In this document: piece by piece, positions 36,844 through 46,940 of the stretch | Layout of the letters: every line of letters begins with the position of its first letter | How positions within the stretch are numbered: position 1 is the first letter of the stretch | Assembly: GCF_030272615.1 (NCBI RefSeq) | Contig: NC_081412.1 | Coordinates: 545,670,202-545,734,201, forward strand | DNA length: 64,000 nt | Reading direction: 5' to 3' | From: Cryptomeria japonica | Lineage: Eukaryota; Streptophyta; Pinopsida; Cupressales; Cupressaceae | Position numbers and translations under genes: made by a program | Notes under the pieces: model-generated | Seen by the model: only the letters and a program-made list of their open reading frames with translations | Told to the model about the DNA's origin: nothing | The model's database searches: none

Positions 36844-38856
36844 ATGATGCATCCATTTCATAGATGTGATAGTGGGTTAGCTTCCCTTGTTTCAATTTTT
36901 CCTCCTCCTAAAGAACCTCCCCCCATCTATAACAACATTTTAGTGCCTAAAAGAGTTGCTACCAATCCCTTTGAGACTCTCCCATGCTCTAAGGATGAAG
37001 ACTTTAAGAGTGATCTTGACAATTCTCCTAAAATGTGCCCTTCCTATTTAGCTATCCTAGAGGAAGAGAATGATATCATAAACACCTTTCTTAATGTTAC
37101 TTCACCTTCCTTCCATGATGCCTCTCTAAGTGAAAATGTATTGATGGACATTGAGTTATTTTCTCCTAAAGTTGGTCCTTCCAATGGGGGCATGTTAGTG
37201 CAACAAGAGGTTATGAACACTTCTTTCAAAGATCTCCTTCCTAAGCATGAATCTTTGGAGAAATATGTTCATGTTCCTCCTAAAAAACACTCCCTTCATG
37301 AGGATCCTTTTGTGCAAGAAGATGACATTATCCCTACATTTCCTAGTGATGGCATTTCCTTTTCCAACAAAATTCCCACTAGAGATGATGAATTAATGAC
37401 AAATGCTTACCCTTCTCCTAAAGTTTGTCTTACACATAAGCATCCCTTAGAGAAAGAAGATGAAATAATAAGCAATTTCCTTAATTCTCTCTCCCCTAAA
37501 GATCATATTGAACATATTTTGAGGAAAGAGGATGAGTTTAACACATATATTGATGCTCTTCCTCCTAAGGATGAGGAATTAATAAACAAAGTTATCTCCT
37601 CTCCCGAAATTGACAATACTTCAAACATTCCTTTCAACCACTTCACTATTTGGGATGAACCATTAGAAGAAGGTGTAGATTATTCTCTCTCCCTTGATAG
37701 TTTCTCACCTTCCTTGAATATCAATTATTCTCCCTCTAAAAATAAAGCATCTCCCTCTCCTCAACCTGGTTCTACTCATAAGGATACCCTAGTTCAAAGC
37801 AAGATGATTAACATCTCTTTCAAAGATCTCCCTCTCAAAAGTGAGACTTTAGAGAGTAATTTTGATCCTTCTCCTAGAGAGTTTATTCCCCATGTAGATC
37901 CTTTGATGATAAAGGATGATATGACCTTTCCTAGTATTACTCTTCCTACTAGAACATCAATGCCTATCCCTTGTCTCTCTCCTAAAATTGATTTAATCCG
38001 TGATAAGATTTTAGTGCAAGAGAAGACCATCAATAATCCTTCCAACACCTTTGTTCATTCCTCTAAACCATCCTCAATCAATTTGATACATGTGAATGAA
38101 ACACCTAACAAACCTCTCTTCACTGTTCAAGGTGCTTGTCCTTCTCAAAATTCTCAACCTTTAAATAAGCCTATCTTAGTGGTTCAAGGTGGTTATGCTA
38201 ATGATTCTTTTTGCACGCCTAAGAAACCTATTATTACTGTGCAAGGAGGTTATTCTACTAAGAGCCCTTATGAGTATGCTAAGCAATTAACTAGAGAGAG
38301 TTATCATGTGGTTGCCCATACCTATAACACAAGAAACAATAGGCAACCTAATCCTCCTTCAGTTATCCCAACTTCACTTCCTCCTTCTCAACCAATTCTT
38401 CCGCAAGCTCCACGTATTTCACAAGTTCTTGGTAAGGAATATTATCTCATAGAACAACTTAAAGCTACCCCTGCTAAGATATCCCTTTGGGATTTGATCC
38501 AAACTTCTTCTGCTCATCATGGAATGTTACAAGATGCCTTGAAAGATTTGAATGTTCCTCCACCTAATACATCTAGTAATATAGTGTCTTTGGTTAACTC
38601 TGTGATGAATCCTAAAGCTCAAATTGTGTTTACCCAAGATGAGTTGCCTACTAGTGAAATTCAACAACAATATGATCCCTTGATGATTGTGGTTATCATA
38701 AATGACACGGCTATAAGACGAACCCTGGTAGATAATGGCTCTGGCCTTAATGTGTGTAGCATTAATCTATTGCATAAGATGAATGTGGATACATCCCTTA
38801 TTGAGCTGACTCTCGTCCCATTCGAGGCTTTGATAATGTGGCTAAGTCTTCATTAG
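36844..38856 (+). CDS. Retroelement protein: repeat-rich N-terminus plus first part of a retropepsin
   Basis: 670 codons. Residues 1 to ~450 consist of loosely repeated blocks of the pattern SPK...H.D.L...EDDII..F, with FKDLPPK.ESLE variants, and no capsid or zinc-knuckle motif. A Pro/Gln-rich linker follows, then PLMIVVIINDTAIRRTLVDN and the aspartic protease active site DNGSGLNVC (D at residue 630). The frame then leaves the protease, because a one-base shift near 38820 moves the rest (GFDNVAKSSLG) into the next ORF. The N-terminal blocks match the minus-strand ORF at 50921-51397 in the related element, so this protein is a family trait. The start is the first ATG, 348 bp after the LTR. Confidence 0.75.
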   Translation: MMHPFHRCDSGLASLVSIFPPPKEPPPIYNNILVPKRVATNPFETLPCSKDEDFKSDLDNSPKMCPSYLAILEEENDIINTFLNVTSPSFHDASLSENVLMDIELFSPKVGPSNGGMLVQQEVMNTSFKDLLPKHESLEKYVHVPPKKHSLHEDPFVQEDDIIPTFPSDGISFSNKIPTRDDELMTNAYPSPKVCLTHKHPLEKEDEIISNFLNSLSPKDHIEHILRKEDEFNTYIDALPPKDEELINKVISSPEIDNTSNIPFNHFTIWDEPLEEGVDYSLSLDSFSPSLNINYSPSKNKASPSPQPGSTHKDTLVQSKMINISFKDLPLKSETLESNFDPSPREFIPHVDPLMIKDDMTFPSITLPTRTSMPIPCLSPKIDLIRDKILVQEKTINNPSNTFVHSSKPSSINLIHVNETPNKPLFTVQGACPSQNSQPLNKPILVVQGGYANDSFCTPKKPIITVQGGYSTKSPYEYAKQLTRESYHVVAHTYNTRNNRQPNPPSVIPTSLPPSQPILPQAPRISQVLGKEYYLIEQLKATPAKISLWDLIQTSSAHHGMLQDALKDLNVPPPNTSSNIVSLVNSVMNPKAQIVFTQDELPTSEIQQQYDPLMIVVIINDTAIRRTLVDNGSGLNVCSINLLHKMNVDTSLIELTLVPFEALIMWLSLH

Positions 38857-40022
38857 GTATTATCACCTTACCCATCACAATGGGACCTGTTACTTTACCT
38901 ACTCCTATCCATGTTATGTCGGGAAATCTAACATACAACTTGTTATTAGGGAGACCTTGGATTCACAGTATGCAAGCTGTCCCCTCTACATTGCATAGAC
39001 AAGTTAAATTTATTTATAACAATAAGACATATACCTTGATAGGTGATACTAATCTTCAGGCTTGTTTGAAAACATCTACTTCCAAAGGGAGTTCTTCTAA
39101 ACCTTCCTCTTCTAGTGATGACTCTTTGAACAAGATACCTATGGATGAATCCTTACCCTCTGATAATCAAAATTCTTTGGATGAGTCTGAAGCTCCTGAA
39201 AAAGATCCTTCTCGACTTGAATATACGCATAAAAAGACTTTTGATCCTGAGAAGGTTCTCGCAGAAGACGATTGGGGATCTCTTGACTTTAATCCCACCT
39301 TCGTAGGCGAGTATAGGATTCCTCCTAGAGAGTTTAAAGTTAAAAAGAAGGAAGAAACTAGAGATCAATCAGTCTTACTTGAACCTATGAGCAATAATTT
39401 TGTGGCCGCTTCTCAAACTTCTTCTCCTCACACCTCTAATTATGAAGAGTTTGATTCTTTGTCTTATGAAAAACCACCTTCTCTTCCTGAAATGGCTGAT
39501 CATTATGGTCGTGGTTTTCGCATTTTTGCTAAGCATGGGTATCATGGAAATGGTTGTGGTGCTCATGAACAAGGGATAAAAGTTCCTCTAGAGACTAATT
39601 TTCACAATTATGCCTTTGGACTTGGCTATAATCCCTGCAAACGTACCAAAGCATCTAAAAGACCATCTCTCAATGTGAATGCTATATTTAGTAGTGATGA
39701 TGATCTCATTTCAACTAAATCATCTTCTACTTCTATCAACTCTCATTCCCCTCATAAGGAAATCTTGGCGATGAACAAATCTCTTTATGACTCCCCTCAA
39801 ATTTCTAAATCCACTTATGAATCTTTATCTCCTATTCATCATAAAGTCCTTTCCCCCAGGGATAAGGCTCTAATAAATTACACTCATCTTTCTTCTAAGA
39901 TTTCTTGTAACTTTCCTTCTTCAATTTTTATCACTTTATACATGTTTTTGATCTCACTTATAGTTGAGCATTTAGCATGTCATATTCAAATACCTCACTC
40001 AATCTATCATGTCTTTAAATAA
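38838..40022 (+). CDS. Retroelement protein: retropepsin C-terminus and G-patch-like motif
   Basis: 394 codons in a different frame from the preceding ORF, overlapping it by 19 bp. It opens with AKSSLGIITLPITMGPVTLP and LLLGRPWIHSMQAVPSTLH, the flap-to-C-terminus part of the protease started upstream. A Ser-rich linker follows, then a G-patch-like segment (about 39507-39635) with GRGFRIFAKHGYHGNGCG, EQGI..PLE and FGLGYNP. Gypsy polyproteins often have a G-patch between protease and reverse transcriptase. Here the sequence stops about 110 residues later without any reverse transcriptase. The annotated start is not expected to be a real initiation site. Confidence 0.7.
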   Translation: MAKSSLGIITLPITMGPVTLPTPIHVMSGNLTYNLLLGRPWIHSMQAVPSTLHRQVKFIYNNKTYTLIGDTNLQACLKTSTSKGSSSKPSSSSDDSLNKIPMDESLPSDNQNSLDESEAPEKDPSRLEYTHKKTFDPEKVLAEDDWGSLDFNPTFVGEYRIPPREFKVKKKEETRDQSVLLEPMSNNFVAASQTSSPHTSNYEEFDSLSYEKPPSLPEMADHYGRGFRIFAKHGYHGNGCGAHEQGIKVPLETNFHNYAFGLGYNPCKRTKASKRPSLNVNAIFSSDDDLISTKSSSTSINSHSPHKEILAMNKSLYDSPQISKSTYESLSPIHHKVLSPRDKALINYTHLSSKISCNFPSSIFITLYMFLISLIVEHLACHIQIPHSIYHVFK

Positions 40023-41629
40023 CATTAATGGCTATTATGTTGCTCATCATTATGTGACATTGGTAGCTCATTTACTGGGGGCTCATTGTCATTCATGATG
40101 GTACAATTTCAAGTGCAATCATATTTTTTTGAAGCAACATAATAGCCTAATTTTCTTGTTCCTATGGGGACAAGAGTGATTTCATACATCTCTTCTTTTG
40201 CTTATGTCCAAATCTCTCCCTAGAAGATTGTGTAAGTCCTTCTCATTGTCCTTATCCTTGGGAGGCAATGATCTTTCCTTATTTTTATCTAAGGATCCAC
40301 TTTTTCCTATTTTGTGGATGGTGTGGACTTTATTACTTGATGTTATTCCTTGTATGCATTTGTTGTTGTTTGTCCAAGGATTCTCTCTTACAAGAGGTGT
40401 AAGTCCTTGACTACAACCTCTTTTGCACTTGGTAAAATACATCCATAATGAATTCACTCTCCCAATTGGGTTAAAAAGAGCGTCATCCTTCATTAAGAAT
40501 CACTTTCACCGCGCAAAAGAAGGAAGTATTGCATTCTTATTCTCTTCTTTGTCTTATTCTAGAAGATGTTATATTTGTCTAAGACAATTCCTCTCGGGGA
40601 TAGGTATCTTTTGTACAAAAATCTCTTCTCCTCTAAGGATCTCCTTTACACATACTACAAGATATCCCTTTTCAACTATCTTATCCTTGCTTAAAGAGTG
40701 TAAAACCCTCTTGCTTGGATCTATGACATTGTTGCATTTTTGGGGTATCTTCTTGTGTGATGAAGGTAGGTATCCTTGTTCTACTTTTCTTATGACATAA
40801 ACATTACACTTTTTGAGCAATGGGTCATTCTTAGAACTAGAGCACGGACTCTTAGAGCGAGATGTCACGCTTTTGTACTATACATATACAGGTTGTAGCA
40901 TACTCGGGCATAGACTCCTATGAGATGCTTCTAACCTCACTTACACACACATGCACAAGGTTGAGTGGAACTAGTAGCATAAGGCTAGACTTTCTCACTC
41001 TCCTCCCTTACATGGATCACCTAGACAGACTCTAGGGGCTAGTTTTCCATGTCCTTTTTCCCATGGATCACCTAGACAAGATCTAGGGGCGAGAAGTCCA
41101 TGTTTTCTCTCTCACTATTCTTCTCATGGATCACCAATGTGTGTATTCATGCTTTTTTTCCTTTCTTTCTCTTTGCATTTTGTTTCCATTTACATCCTTC
41201 ATCTTGTGTTAGAGAACTCTTGAATCCTCACACTCTTTGCTGTGTTGGAATTGAGATTTAGTACTCTTTCTTACCAAATGATTCTCCATTAGTTTTTGAT
41301 CTCATATCAAATCTTCTTGTGAGCATTTGTCATCAATATTCTTTAACAATTCGAAGTGGTAAACATGATACCCTGTTTCAACTCACTAAAATTAGCAAGC
41401 CGAAACAGGGGGGGGCATATAGCTACCCTCAAATTTTCATCACCTTCCTTAGTAAGCATTAGGTGATTTTGTGATCTAACGTGTGTTTTGTAGGGTGCGG
41501 TTCCTAACTGTGTACTGCAGATACCGCTGGGGGCTTCATTCGACAGACTTATGGATATATCCTTTTTCAAATAATGTTTACTTTTCTGTACTTTAGCTTG
41601 CATATGCACGTAGTGTTCATATGACCGCT
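40023..41629 (+). other. Non-coding 3' interior of the Gypsy-like element
   Basis: No recognisable protein. It is related in inverse orientation to segments of the element at 45724-53270: the AAGAGGTGTAAGTCCTTGAC region matches the 136-bp repeat there, and CTCTTGCTTGGAT...GACATTGTT matches the sequence bordering its solo LTR. About 41011-41130 has three short repeats with CATGGATCACCTAGACA. Pol has presumably been replaced or lost. Confidence 0.7.
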
Positions 41630-41644
41630 AAAGTGGGGGCTAAA
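41630..41644 (+). promoter_or_regulatory. Polypurine tract of the Gypsy-like element
   Basis: AAAGTGGGGGCTAAA directly precedes the 3' LTR. The identical sequence, inverted, abuts the LTR of the related element at 46926-46940. Confidence 0.8.
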
Positions 41645-43306
41645 TGTAGCGTCGTAAATTGTACGCACTTGCTAGGGTGGTACATTTTCACACCTAGTTT
41701 AGCACCCGCCTTGGCGCATTTTGTATTTTGCATTGCATTTCCCCTTTAACACTTAATTAATCAAATTAATTAGGTCTAAGGTTCTATTTTATCATCTCCC
41801 ATATCATAAAGTTGGGCCCTTTCATTAAAGTGTGCCCTTTTCATTTTATTCCTCCTATACATCATTTAATCAAAAACCCTAATTAGGTCCTATTTCGAGC
41901 TTGGGGGCTTGATTTCGGGGGTCAAAACATCTCGAAATCACCTGTAACTTCGGGATTCTCTCTAAAATCATCATATCCGACGTCACTGAAAATTTGGTGA
42001 AAAGTTGTCGGGACCATGGCGCCCGGAGTGCACATGGTCCCGGACATTTTTCCCCAAATTTTAGGAGCACGATCCAATCATAAAATAAAGCTTAACCCCA
42101 AGAAATTGGCGGGAAATTCAATCTTTAGGTCGGCCAAAAGATGAAATTACGACCTAGGGTTTTATACATAAGAGCTCTCTTTCTTCATTTGAAAGGATCC
42201 GATTTTTTTGATTTTCAGGACCTCATAGGCAGCGAAAGAGTAGATCTTTGAAGACTTCAACAACACTCAACATCCATCTATCAAGAATTCATCAATTTCA
42301 TTCATTCATTTAGGGCTTGGAGGACATTGAAGAACAATAGGAGATTACCGACTGAAGATTGGCTTGTACCCCTCCCTTGGGGGTTGGGTATGATTTCATG
42401 TTGTTTTCATGTCTTTGCATAAGCTTCAATATATCACTTATTCATGCTTTAGATCATTTTGCATCTTGATTTGGAGCATTTACATTATCATTTACAAGCA
42501 ATTAGGGTTTACTTTCTAGGTTGCTCTAGTTTGCTTTCTTGCATTTTAGGACCTTGCACACACACTAGGTCTGCACACACAATACATTTTACAATACAAC
42601 TTGGCTATTCATGGAGGTGGAAATCACCGAAGCGGGGGTTTGACTAAGGAAAAACCCTATATAGCCACCCAAACACCTTTTCAGATATAAGTGCAGGTTT
42701 TGGGACTCAGACGACGCCGCAGGTTGCAGATCCGGGAGAAGCAGACTGAGACCGACCTTCCCACCAAATTTTAGAGCAAAAGACCAGGACAGGGGCGTGG
42801 GGCGCCCTGGTCCTGCCAGGACAGGGGCGTTGGGTGCCCTGGTCCCTGGGACAGGGGCGCTGGGCGCCCTGGTCCTCCTGACAGACAGCATTTTCAGCAT
42901 TTTTGACAGCTTTTTCCAAAGTGCAAAACAGCAGTTTCAGGGGCAGAATCAGGACAGTGGCGCCCACGCCCCCGTCCCGAACATTTTCATTCATATTTTA
43001 ACTCTGGGTACGCATTTACATTCTTGTCTTATCCTTGTATTTACAGCTTTCCATTGTTTAAGTTCAATTCTGCAATCTTGTCATTAGTTCCTACTTGCAT
43101 TTTGGGGTTAGGGATTGAACTTGCATCATTTTATCTTTCAATTACAACAAGGGAATAGAAATCCTAATAGGTATCCCGTGGCTCTCTCTTCCACAAAAAG
43201 AAGTAGCCAATTGTGTGATACCTCTAGGCTCTTTCGTATTCCACAAGTGTGTGGTTGAAAGTGAGATTTGGGCATGTTTGCTTAGTGTCACTTTTTGCCC
43301 CACACA
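41645..43306 (+). repeat. 3' LTR of the Gypsy-like element
   Basis: 1662 bp, colinear with the 5' LTR. Most differences I see are C/T or G/A, especially in the GC-rich repeat block at about 42790-42875, where the 3' copy keeps more CG dinucleotides. Confidence 0.93.
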
Positions 43307-43311
43307 CAATG

Positions 43312-45150
43312 TTGTGAGGAACCCATATTAAAAATCGTTGGCCAATGCATTGGTTGTCAAAAAAGTTCATGGCATCTAATCCCAATTTATTGAGTAGAAT
43401 CTAGTTGAAGGAAGTCATGAAACATAAAGTGGTGATGGCAGAAGATCAAAAAAGAATTTGGCACAAAAAGGGCTGAAATATTTTTTACATGCCATCATCG
43501 ATCACTTTTGCCAACCCCTACCTTCAAACCACATTCCTATAATTTTTTATTACCCCTCTCAACCTACCACCCTTGGCATTATGAATTCCATTAATGATTA
43601 CATTAATTTATAGCCTTGTTGTGCCCCTTCAAATTCTTAATGGCCAAAGAGAATTTTTGTAGATAGATCATCCACTTCACATGCCACATATTTTCCAATT
43701 TACTTTGTGTGTAGTAATTGAAGTGGGCGATGATCAATTGAATGGTAGTCTCTTTGTTAAAAATATAGTGGCACCATTATTTGATAAGTTGTATGAGGGT
43801 GCAAGGCTCCTTTTCATAATTTGAATAGTGCCACAAGGTATCATTAATAAAGTTTGAGTGATAGGAAATAGGTTGGCCATGCTAAATTAGCATGATTCCT
43901 AGTACATAATCAAATGCATCAATCTAAATATCAAATGATTTTGCAATATTCACTAGAGTAAATGCTAGCACAAAGTAGAGGTGTTGTTTGAGACCATTAA
44001 AGGAATGTTTTTTGTGGAGTCCATAGCAATGTTGCCTTGTTGCATATAACCTTGTTGAGTGATCAAGGAACATGTGAAAATCCAAGGACTAACCTTTTAT
44101 AGAAGTTCGCAAGTTTGAGAAAGTTGTGCAATTATTTGAGTTTGCATGGGTATGCTAGTATCATTTCACCCTGATTTTTTCAAGATCAACTTGAATGGGA
44201 GAGTGGTTGACAATGTAACTAAATTTTCATGGTGCCAAAATTTCATTTGTTGAGGTTGGTTTGCAACTTGTGTTGGCATAGAAAATGTGGTAAATGTGCA
44301 ATGTGTAACATATGTTCTTCCAATATTGTATGGGATAGGCTAGTACTTAATCACCTTGATTTTCTCTGGATCAACATGAATGCAAGTGTGGTTGATTATG
44401 TAACCAAGGTGTTAATTTTGTGTGTTGTCAAAATGCATATATCAAGGTTAGCTTGCAACTTGTGTTGATGTAGTGTATTTAGTACTTGTACAACATGTAG
44501 CATGTATTCTTTTAAGATCTTGTTAAAGATTAGGATGTCATCCATGTAGACGATGATAACATTTTTTATCAAGCACGAGTGTCACAAGAGCATTAGAAAC
44601 TGTCAAAAGGCATAGCCATCCATTCATAGAGTCCTCACATTTTGAATATAGTTTTCCAAATTTTTTTATTGGATCGAAACTTGATGATATGTTGATTTGG
44701 TTTAGTGCACCTAGAGATGACCCAAGTGATTGTTGATGTGTAGAAAGAGATAAATTTTCTTCATTGAGATCTTGTTGAGACATAAGAGTCAATGTAGAGT
44801 CACCATATGTCGTCTTTCTTGGGTGCAAGCATAATCAAACTACCACAAGGATGAACTTGACTTGATACTTCTTGAATTTACTAATTTTTGGACTTTGTGT
44901 TGATTTTGTTCTCCTAAAATGATGTGTTAAAGATATATTTGGAATAAGAGATTTGAGAATCAAGTCAATTTTGTATTGTATGAAGTAGTGCATAGGAAGT
45001 CTTATCAATAAAATATCAATGTGGCTTCATGTGGGATTCCAAATGGCATTGAAATTCATCCCAGTATACTTGAAATTGAACTACTTGGGTCCATCTAGTA
45101 GGACATGCTAAAAGGGAACCAACAAGCACTTTTGTAATTGGCATGCATAT
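43312..45150 (-). pseudogene. Old Gypsy reverse transcriptase / RNase H remnant, minus strand
   Basis: From high to low coordinates the minus strand reads VHPCGSLIMLAPKKDDIW (near 44790-44850), VYMDDILIFN with the YMDD catalytic motif at about 44538-44549, then HYSNYEKEPCTLIQLIK (near 43790-43840) and WMIYLQKFSLAIKNLKGHN (near 43610-43670). This is the order reverse transcriptase, RNase H of Ty3/Gypsy pol. Many stops and frameshifts interrupt it. The younger Gypsy-like element inserted next to its RNase H end. It lies inside the CACTA element. Confidence 0.75.
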
Positions 45151-45159
45151 TATTTTTAA

Positions 45160-45609
45160 AAAAATCACCGTTAAAATTTCGACATCATCCCAACTTTGCA
45201 CCGATGACCAAACCGTCGGACAAATAGCATCCTCGTCGGTGGATAGTTCCTGGCAGGCATCAAAATTTTGACGCCAATTGAAGAAACATCTGACGAGGAT
45301 GTTGTATGTCTGACGACACTTTATTGTCAGACACTCATCGTAATTGTCGTCGCTGCAAGTTCTTGGTAGGAGTTGGAATTCCGATGTCCATCCAACGAGG
45401 ATGCTTTATGCCCGACAAAATTCTTTGGCCGAATGAGCGATCATGGGCACCATCGGAAGAGTTCAAGATGTTGTCAGAATTCTAACATTATATGGAACCA
45501 TCAGATAAACCGACGATGAGTTTTTGACGGCTTCATTTGTCGACAATCCGACAAAAAAGTCAAAATTTCGACGATAGGCCTTCAGAAATCAACCCCAAAT
45601 GTACTAGTG
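45160..45609 (+). repeat. CACTA right subterminal repeats and terminal inverted repeat
   Basis: Motifs with TCGTCGG, GACGAGGATG, AAATTTCGACGAT and GGAATTCCGATG recur. Two ~115-bp units (45232-45347 and 45348-45440) share the order TCGTCG, GTTC.TGG.AGG, CGAGGATG, GACAA/GACGAC. The end AAATGTACTAGTG is the inverse of the left CACTA terminus. The motifs resemble those at 12329-12560. Confidence 0.75.
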
Positions 45610-45723
45610 CTAGTGGGGTCTTGAGGGTCTAAATATTTACTAGCCAGGACTTTCACCCATCTTTTATGTGGTTCCTAATAAATTTTCCATACTAACTTGG
45701 CCCCTAGAGCCTTATTTTGTAAC
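45610..45723 (-). pseudogene. LINE ORF2 fragment between the CACTA and Gypsy-like insertions
   Basis: Minus strand from 45723: QNKALGAKLVWKIY, a stop, EPHKRWVKVLASKYLDPQDP, ending at the CACTA TSD. This is a conserved block of plant L1 ORF2 downstream of the reverse transcriptase. It continues LRDKEL encoded just right of 53270 and is continued at 12328. Confidence 0.88.
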
Positions 45724-46925
45724 TGTAAAGTGGAAAATTGAACCCTAGTGACTCCCCACCTAACAGAGAGAAAGGAAGTCACTAGGATGGTTTTCACTTT
45801 GAGGAAATTTACATTCAAAAAGAGGGGCTTGAATCTACTAGATCCAAATCCAAGTGAAACAAGGATGTGAATTCCAAGTGGAGTGCAAGGGTTGAAGTGT
45901 AATTTGCCTTCTTTTGTAAATGAGAAAGTTGACTTGTTGACTATGCGCAAAAGAGAGGGAAAATGAGTGAAATGAGGGGATACTAGTTTAGAATCATGAT
46001 GTAACTTTGGATTTGAGCTAATTAGATTGATACAGATCTGCCCTGCAAATTTGGAGAAAATTCGTTGGGACCGTGGCGGGAATGTACATGGTTCTCCATA
46101 AAATCTGTGAAATGAAAAGGGTTCTTTCGTCTCTGCAAATGAAGCCAAAACTTGCAATTAAAGTTGCACACCTGCAACCTACACATAGAAAAGAGAGTAA
46201 AAGGGGGTTGTGGATAGGGGTTTTCCTTAGTCAAACCCCAGTTTAGGAATCAACCTTGAAAAAAAGTAATTGCAAATGCTTGAATGTAAACAATGGAAAT
46301 GTATACCTTGCAGATTTGCAACTTGTCGATGATGATTTTTTTGTTTCTTGAATGTAAATCACAAGTGTTGCATGAAATGGCATGTAACATGACAAAACCC
46401 TAAAACACATATATACTTGCAAATGAATGTTGTAATGTTGCTCCAATGGATGAATGAAGAAGACTTGAATGCTCAAATGCTTGATGATGTATATCTTCGC
46501 CTATGCTTTCTTATGATCCACTTCGCTTGAATTTTGCCTCCCATTCCTCCTTATGAAAATGAGAAAACCAACTCCCTTTTATACATGCCTCTTGAAGATT
46601 AATTCATCTCATAAAAGGTCGACATTAGGGAGATTTAGGATCTCGAAGTGCAGATGGGGTCAGGGGGACCTATCTTGGGGCCACCCTAAGAGGGTGGTAC
46701 TGGGTGCTATGCCCATGTCTTAGGGGGGATAGGGGTGCCACGCCCCTGTCCTGCCCTATCTTGGAGCCCAGACAGGGTCCTGAGACTACCTCAGGGCTCA
46801 AACAGGAAGGGGGCAAGGGGTGAAATTTGAGAAAGAAGTCTCGGTTAGGAAGGAGGATGTTTTTGCCAAGGTGAGGACCTCAAATTTGGTTAAAATTGTA
46901 GGAGGCACAATTTTATGACACTACA
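45724..46925 (-). repeat. 3' LTR (left copy) of the minus-strand Gypsy-like element
   Basis: 1202 bp. On the minus strand a TATAAAAGGG box lies at 46583-46574. GC-rich GGGGTGCCACGCCCCTGTCC-type sequence (about 46680-46790) resembles the GC block in the LTRs of the element at 34823. Confidence 0.9.
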
Positions 46926-46940
46926 TTTAGCCCCCACTTT
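46926..46940 (-). promoter_or_regulatory. Polypurine tract of the minus-strand element
   Basis: On the minus strand AAAGTGGGGGCTAAA lies directly before the TGTAG LTR start. It is identical to the tract at 41630-41644. Confidence 0.8.

Larger units (their letters stand above)
34823..43306 (+). mobile_element. Complete Gypsy-like non-autonomous retrotransposon, 8.48 kb, TSD CAATG
   Basis: LTRs at 34823-36496 (1674 bp) and 41645-43306 (1662 bp) both begin TGTAGCGTCGTAAATTGTAC and end CCCACACA. A perfect CAATG duplication flanks it (34818-34822 and 43307-43311). A primer-binding-site-like TGGTGAACCCGACGTGAAC and a polypurine tract AAAGTGGGGGCTAAA frame the interior (5148 bp). The interior encodes a repeat-rich protein ending in a retropepsin and a G-patch-like motif, then about 1.6 kb of non-coding sequence. 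There is no recognisable gag capsid, zinc knuckle, reverse transcriptase or integrase. The LTRs are very similar, so it is one of the younger insertions here. Confidence 0.93.
12329..45609 (+). mobile_element. CACTA (En/Spm) transposon, 33.3 kb including nested insertions
   Basis: The left end is CACTAATACATTTGG and the inverted right end is CACTAGTACATTTGG, 14 of the first 15 bases identical. A 3-bp CTA duplication flanks it (12326-12328 and 45610-45612). Removing it joins LINE codons ...DPQDPT to SIFRIIN... without a shift, so the two ends belong to one insertion. It contains a TNP2-type transposase pseudogene, a Ptta/En/Spm-type second gene and a SET-like remnant, all plus strand. Without the Gypsy-like element (34823-43306) and the 1.15-kb element, about 23.6 kb remains. 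Confidence 0.88.

Noticed and set aside
38838-38856. Programmed -1/+1 frameshift between the two retroelement ORFs
   Set aside because: I see no clear slippery heptamer or structure, and the break falls inside the protease domain. A decay indel is more likely.
39153-39572. Antisense ORFs within 36844-40022
   Set aside because: Shadows of the plus-strand protease/G-patch coding region.
12329-45609. Two independent CACTA fragments instead of one element
   Set aside because: Identical CTA flanks and exact LINE codon continuity across both ends make one insertion the simpler reading.
45675-46157. 160-codon minus-strand ORF
   Set aside because: It is chimeric: most of it is LTR sequence of the Gypsy-like element, and only the last ~14 codons (QNKALGAKLVWKIY) are LINE ORF2 across the insertion junction.
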